From Adiantum capillus-veneris (taxonomy: Eukaryota; Streptophyta; Polypodiopsida; Polypodiales; Pteridaceae), in contig CM043962.1 of NCBI GenBank assembly GCA_014529385.2, positions 149,910,647 through 149,974,646 on the forward strand: 64,000 nucleotides of DNA, in the 5' to 3' direction. The position numbers were made by a program, and so were the translations under genes. Each line of letters starts with the position of its first letter. Within the stretch, counting starts at the first letter, position 1. The notes under the pieces were generated by a model. The model made no database searches and was not told where the DNA came from. It saw only the letters and a list, made by a program, of their open reading frames with translations. Positions 62,480 to 64,000 of this stretch are shown piece after piece.

Positions 62480-64000
62480 ATGGACTCGCAAGGATTGATA
62501 GAGATCTTGTCAACACCAGTGACATGCACTATCACTCTAGCTGAGCTTTTGAGGCTAAGACCACATATGTGGACCACTGTAGGAAAATGCTTGGAGAAAT
62601 TTGGGATAAAAGACCCAACATCAAGACTGCAAGAGGGTATACAAGAGCTGAGCAAACCACAAAAGAACGCTAAGCATGTACCCTTAAACAAGGTCGGAGA
62701 GTATTGCGAAGGTGAACAGGGGAATACAACCTTACCATTTGAATTCCAAGGCGTGAACACAATGGAATTACTAGAAATCGGAGCTGGGGTAGCCATTGCT
62801 ACAAAAGAAATCTGGAAAAAATGGGGGAAACCAGCAATAAGGAAGACTAGGTTGAAACTCCAATTAGCAGATGGACACATGGAGAAACCTATGGGGTTAT
62901 TAGAGAAAGTCGTAGTAGCTTCTTGCGGCATTGAATACGAACATACTTTTGCTATTGTCGATTTTGGCAAGGAGAATAACTATGATATCATACTGGGAAG
63001 ACCATTCATGAGACAATTGAAAATGGTCCAGGATTGGGGCTACGATCACATATACCTGAGAAATATGGAAACCACTACACGTGTGAACCTGAGAGACCAT
63101 AGCTACAAAGATGTGAACCGAACACCAGTAGAGGAGTTTGATTCAGCTACTTTGGCGGGATCCGAATTTCCAGCTTGGTTAGGTAAGCCCAAGGAGTTAT
63201 GGATGTGTGGAGCCTCGAAATGTGGAAGTCTGAGGCGAGAAGAATGTGTTTTAGAAAGGGCTATCGAAGACGAAGCTTATATAGGAGAACCCTTTCCAGA
63301 GGACACGCTTGAACCATTAGAATGGACACACATTCTAGCAACCCTAGATGTTTGTGCAATTCCAGATGGTCCCACAACAAAATTTTGCGACAAGGACGGG
63401 TACGACGTGGTTCCGTACTTCATGCTGAGAACTATACTCGAAAAAGAAACTGAAAAGAACGATACACTGGAAAAGGAAGATGAAGAAGAGGTGTTTCACG
63501 ACATTCCCGATCATCCAGAGTGGGGAAATGAAGCAGACAACGAGTCAACGGACAATTCAAGCGGAAACGAAGAAACTATAACGGATGTCCGATTTTATGA
63601 TTTTCCGAACCAAACTAAACAACGCCAGAAACGCTATAGAGCAAAGAGAAAAACGAAAGGGGTTAGAACCAATCCGATGCCTAGAATAAGAGGAAAAAAT
63701 CAATTCCTAATGCTAGTAAAGGCAGAAGATTGTGTTAAGGACAAGATTTCTGGAAGAATGAGAGGCAATGATCAAAAGAGCTTACGAAAAGACAAAAGAG
63801 GCTCAAGAAATCAAGTTCAAAGGAATGGAACGAAAACTGAAACAGAAAAATCAGAAAAGAACAAGCGCAACAGAGAACACACGGAGTCCAAGTTAGAACG
63901 TAGAAACAAGTACAGAGAGCTCAAGAAAACTCTGAAAGAAGTTTGGACGACAGAAATTGAGAGTGGAGAGGACGAAAACGCCAAAATCATGGAAAACATG
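62480..64000 (+). CDS. Gypsy-3 pol N-terminal part (protease-like and linker), partial
   Basis: First ATG at 62480 (MDSQGLIEILSTP). Same frame as gag, separated by a single TGA, and open to the window edge (507 codons). A retropepsin-like domain lies near 62750-63010: the active-site triplet is E-I-G (LLEIGAGVAIATKEIW), where gypsy-1 has D-S-G, and IILGRPFMRQ is the second strand. The remainder is an acidic then basic linker (CVKDKISGRMRG, RNKYRELKKTLKEVWTTE) leading toward the reverse transcriptase outside the window. The D-to-E change suggests this domain may not be an active protease. Confidence 0.82.
   Translation, partial: MDSQGLIEILSTPVTCTITLAELLRLRPHMWTTVGKCLEKFGIKDPTSRLQEGIQELSKPQKNAKHVPLNKVGEYCEGEQGNTTLPFEFQGVNTMELLEIGAGVAIATKEIWKKWGKPAIRKTRLKLQLADGHMEKPMGLLEKVVVASCGIEYEHTFAIVDFGKENNYDIILGRPFMRQLKMVQDWGYDHIYLRNMETTTRVNLRDHSYKDVNRTPVEEFDSATLAGSEFPAWLGKPKELWMCGASKCGSLRREECVLERAIEDEAYIGEPFPEDTLEPLEWTHILATLDVCAIPDGPTTKFCDKDGYDVVPYFMLRTILEKETEKNDTLEKEDEEEVFHDIPDHPEWGNEADNESTDNSSGNEETITDVRFYDFPNQTKQRQKRYRAKRKTKGVRTNPMPRIRGKNQFLMLVKAEDCVKDKISGRMRGNDQKSLRKDKRGSRNQVQRNGTKTETEKSEKNKRNREHTESKLERRNKYRELKKTLKEVWTTEIESGEDENAKIMENM

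Larger units (their letters stand above)
56549..64000 (+). mobile_element. Gypsy-3: Ty3/gypsy element, related to gypsy-1, runs off the window
   Basis: 5' LTR, primer-binding site, a leader of 1.4 kb, a gag of about 1180 codons, then the start of pol to the right edge. Protein similarity to gypsy-1 runs through gag, protease-like region and linker. It is much less decayed than gypsy-1: one stop codon between gag and pol is the only lesion seen. Confidence 0.9.

Overview
The window looks like repeat-rich nuclear DNA from a land plant. The signs are plant-type primer-binding sites (TGGTATCAGAGCA at 26713, TGGCGCC at 57499), Ty3/gypsy and Ty1/copia elements with plant-like protein motifs, spliceosomal introns, GA/CT microsatellites and a plant-like RPS26 pseudogene. 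The species cannot be fixed from this sequence. I see no intact ordinary cellular gene. Almost everything is nested mobile DNA.

Layout. 1-424 is an RPS26 retropseudogene. 924-4500 is a minus-strand Ty3/gypsy fragment with LTR-like DNA to about 5940. 6321-16226 is 'element A', a decayed DNA transposon of about 9.9 kb. From about 17.2 kb to 57,496 lies an old Ty3/gypsy element (gypsy-1), split twice. One split is a Ty1/copia element (26484-41924), which itself contains a young Ty3/gypsy element (gypsy-2, 27462-37468). The other is 'element B' (43951-54057, about 10.1 kb), inserted in the extra ORF downstream of gypsy-1 pol. 56549-57496 is an LTR that serves both as the 3' LTR of gypsy-1 and as the 5' LTR of a second, more intact relative (gypsy-3) running off the right edge.

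Main discovery candidate. Elements A and B lie in opposite orientation, are strongly diverged, and share one architecture: terminal inverted repeats beginning CATTAGGA; two same-strand genes of unknown function (gene 1, gene 2) at one end; and, convergent to them, a gene for a histone H3-fold protein (gene 3) followed outward by a multi-exon transposase-like gene (gene 4). In B the H3-like protein is an uninterrupted 298-residue frame. It starts with the H3 tail sequence MARTKQTA, continues through about 200 disordered, charged residues, and ends in a nearly canonical H3 histone fold. In A the H3-like gene is broken but resembles centromeric H3. Gene 1 and the H3-like gene of B are uninterrupted. 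Gene 2 and gene 4 of B each carry one lesion. All four genes of A are pseudogenes. I know of no described plant DNA transposon with a histone H3 gene as a conserved component, so the working hypothesis is a transposon superfamily that uses its own H3 variant to contact or alter chromatin.

Other structure: both gypsy leaders (gypsy-1 and gypsy-3) carry four copies of a palindrome, different in sequence between the two. Large palindromes sit between the converging genes of both A and B. Gypsy-1 has a second aspartic-protease-like domain after integrase.
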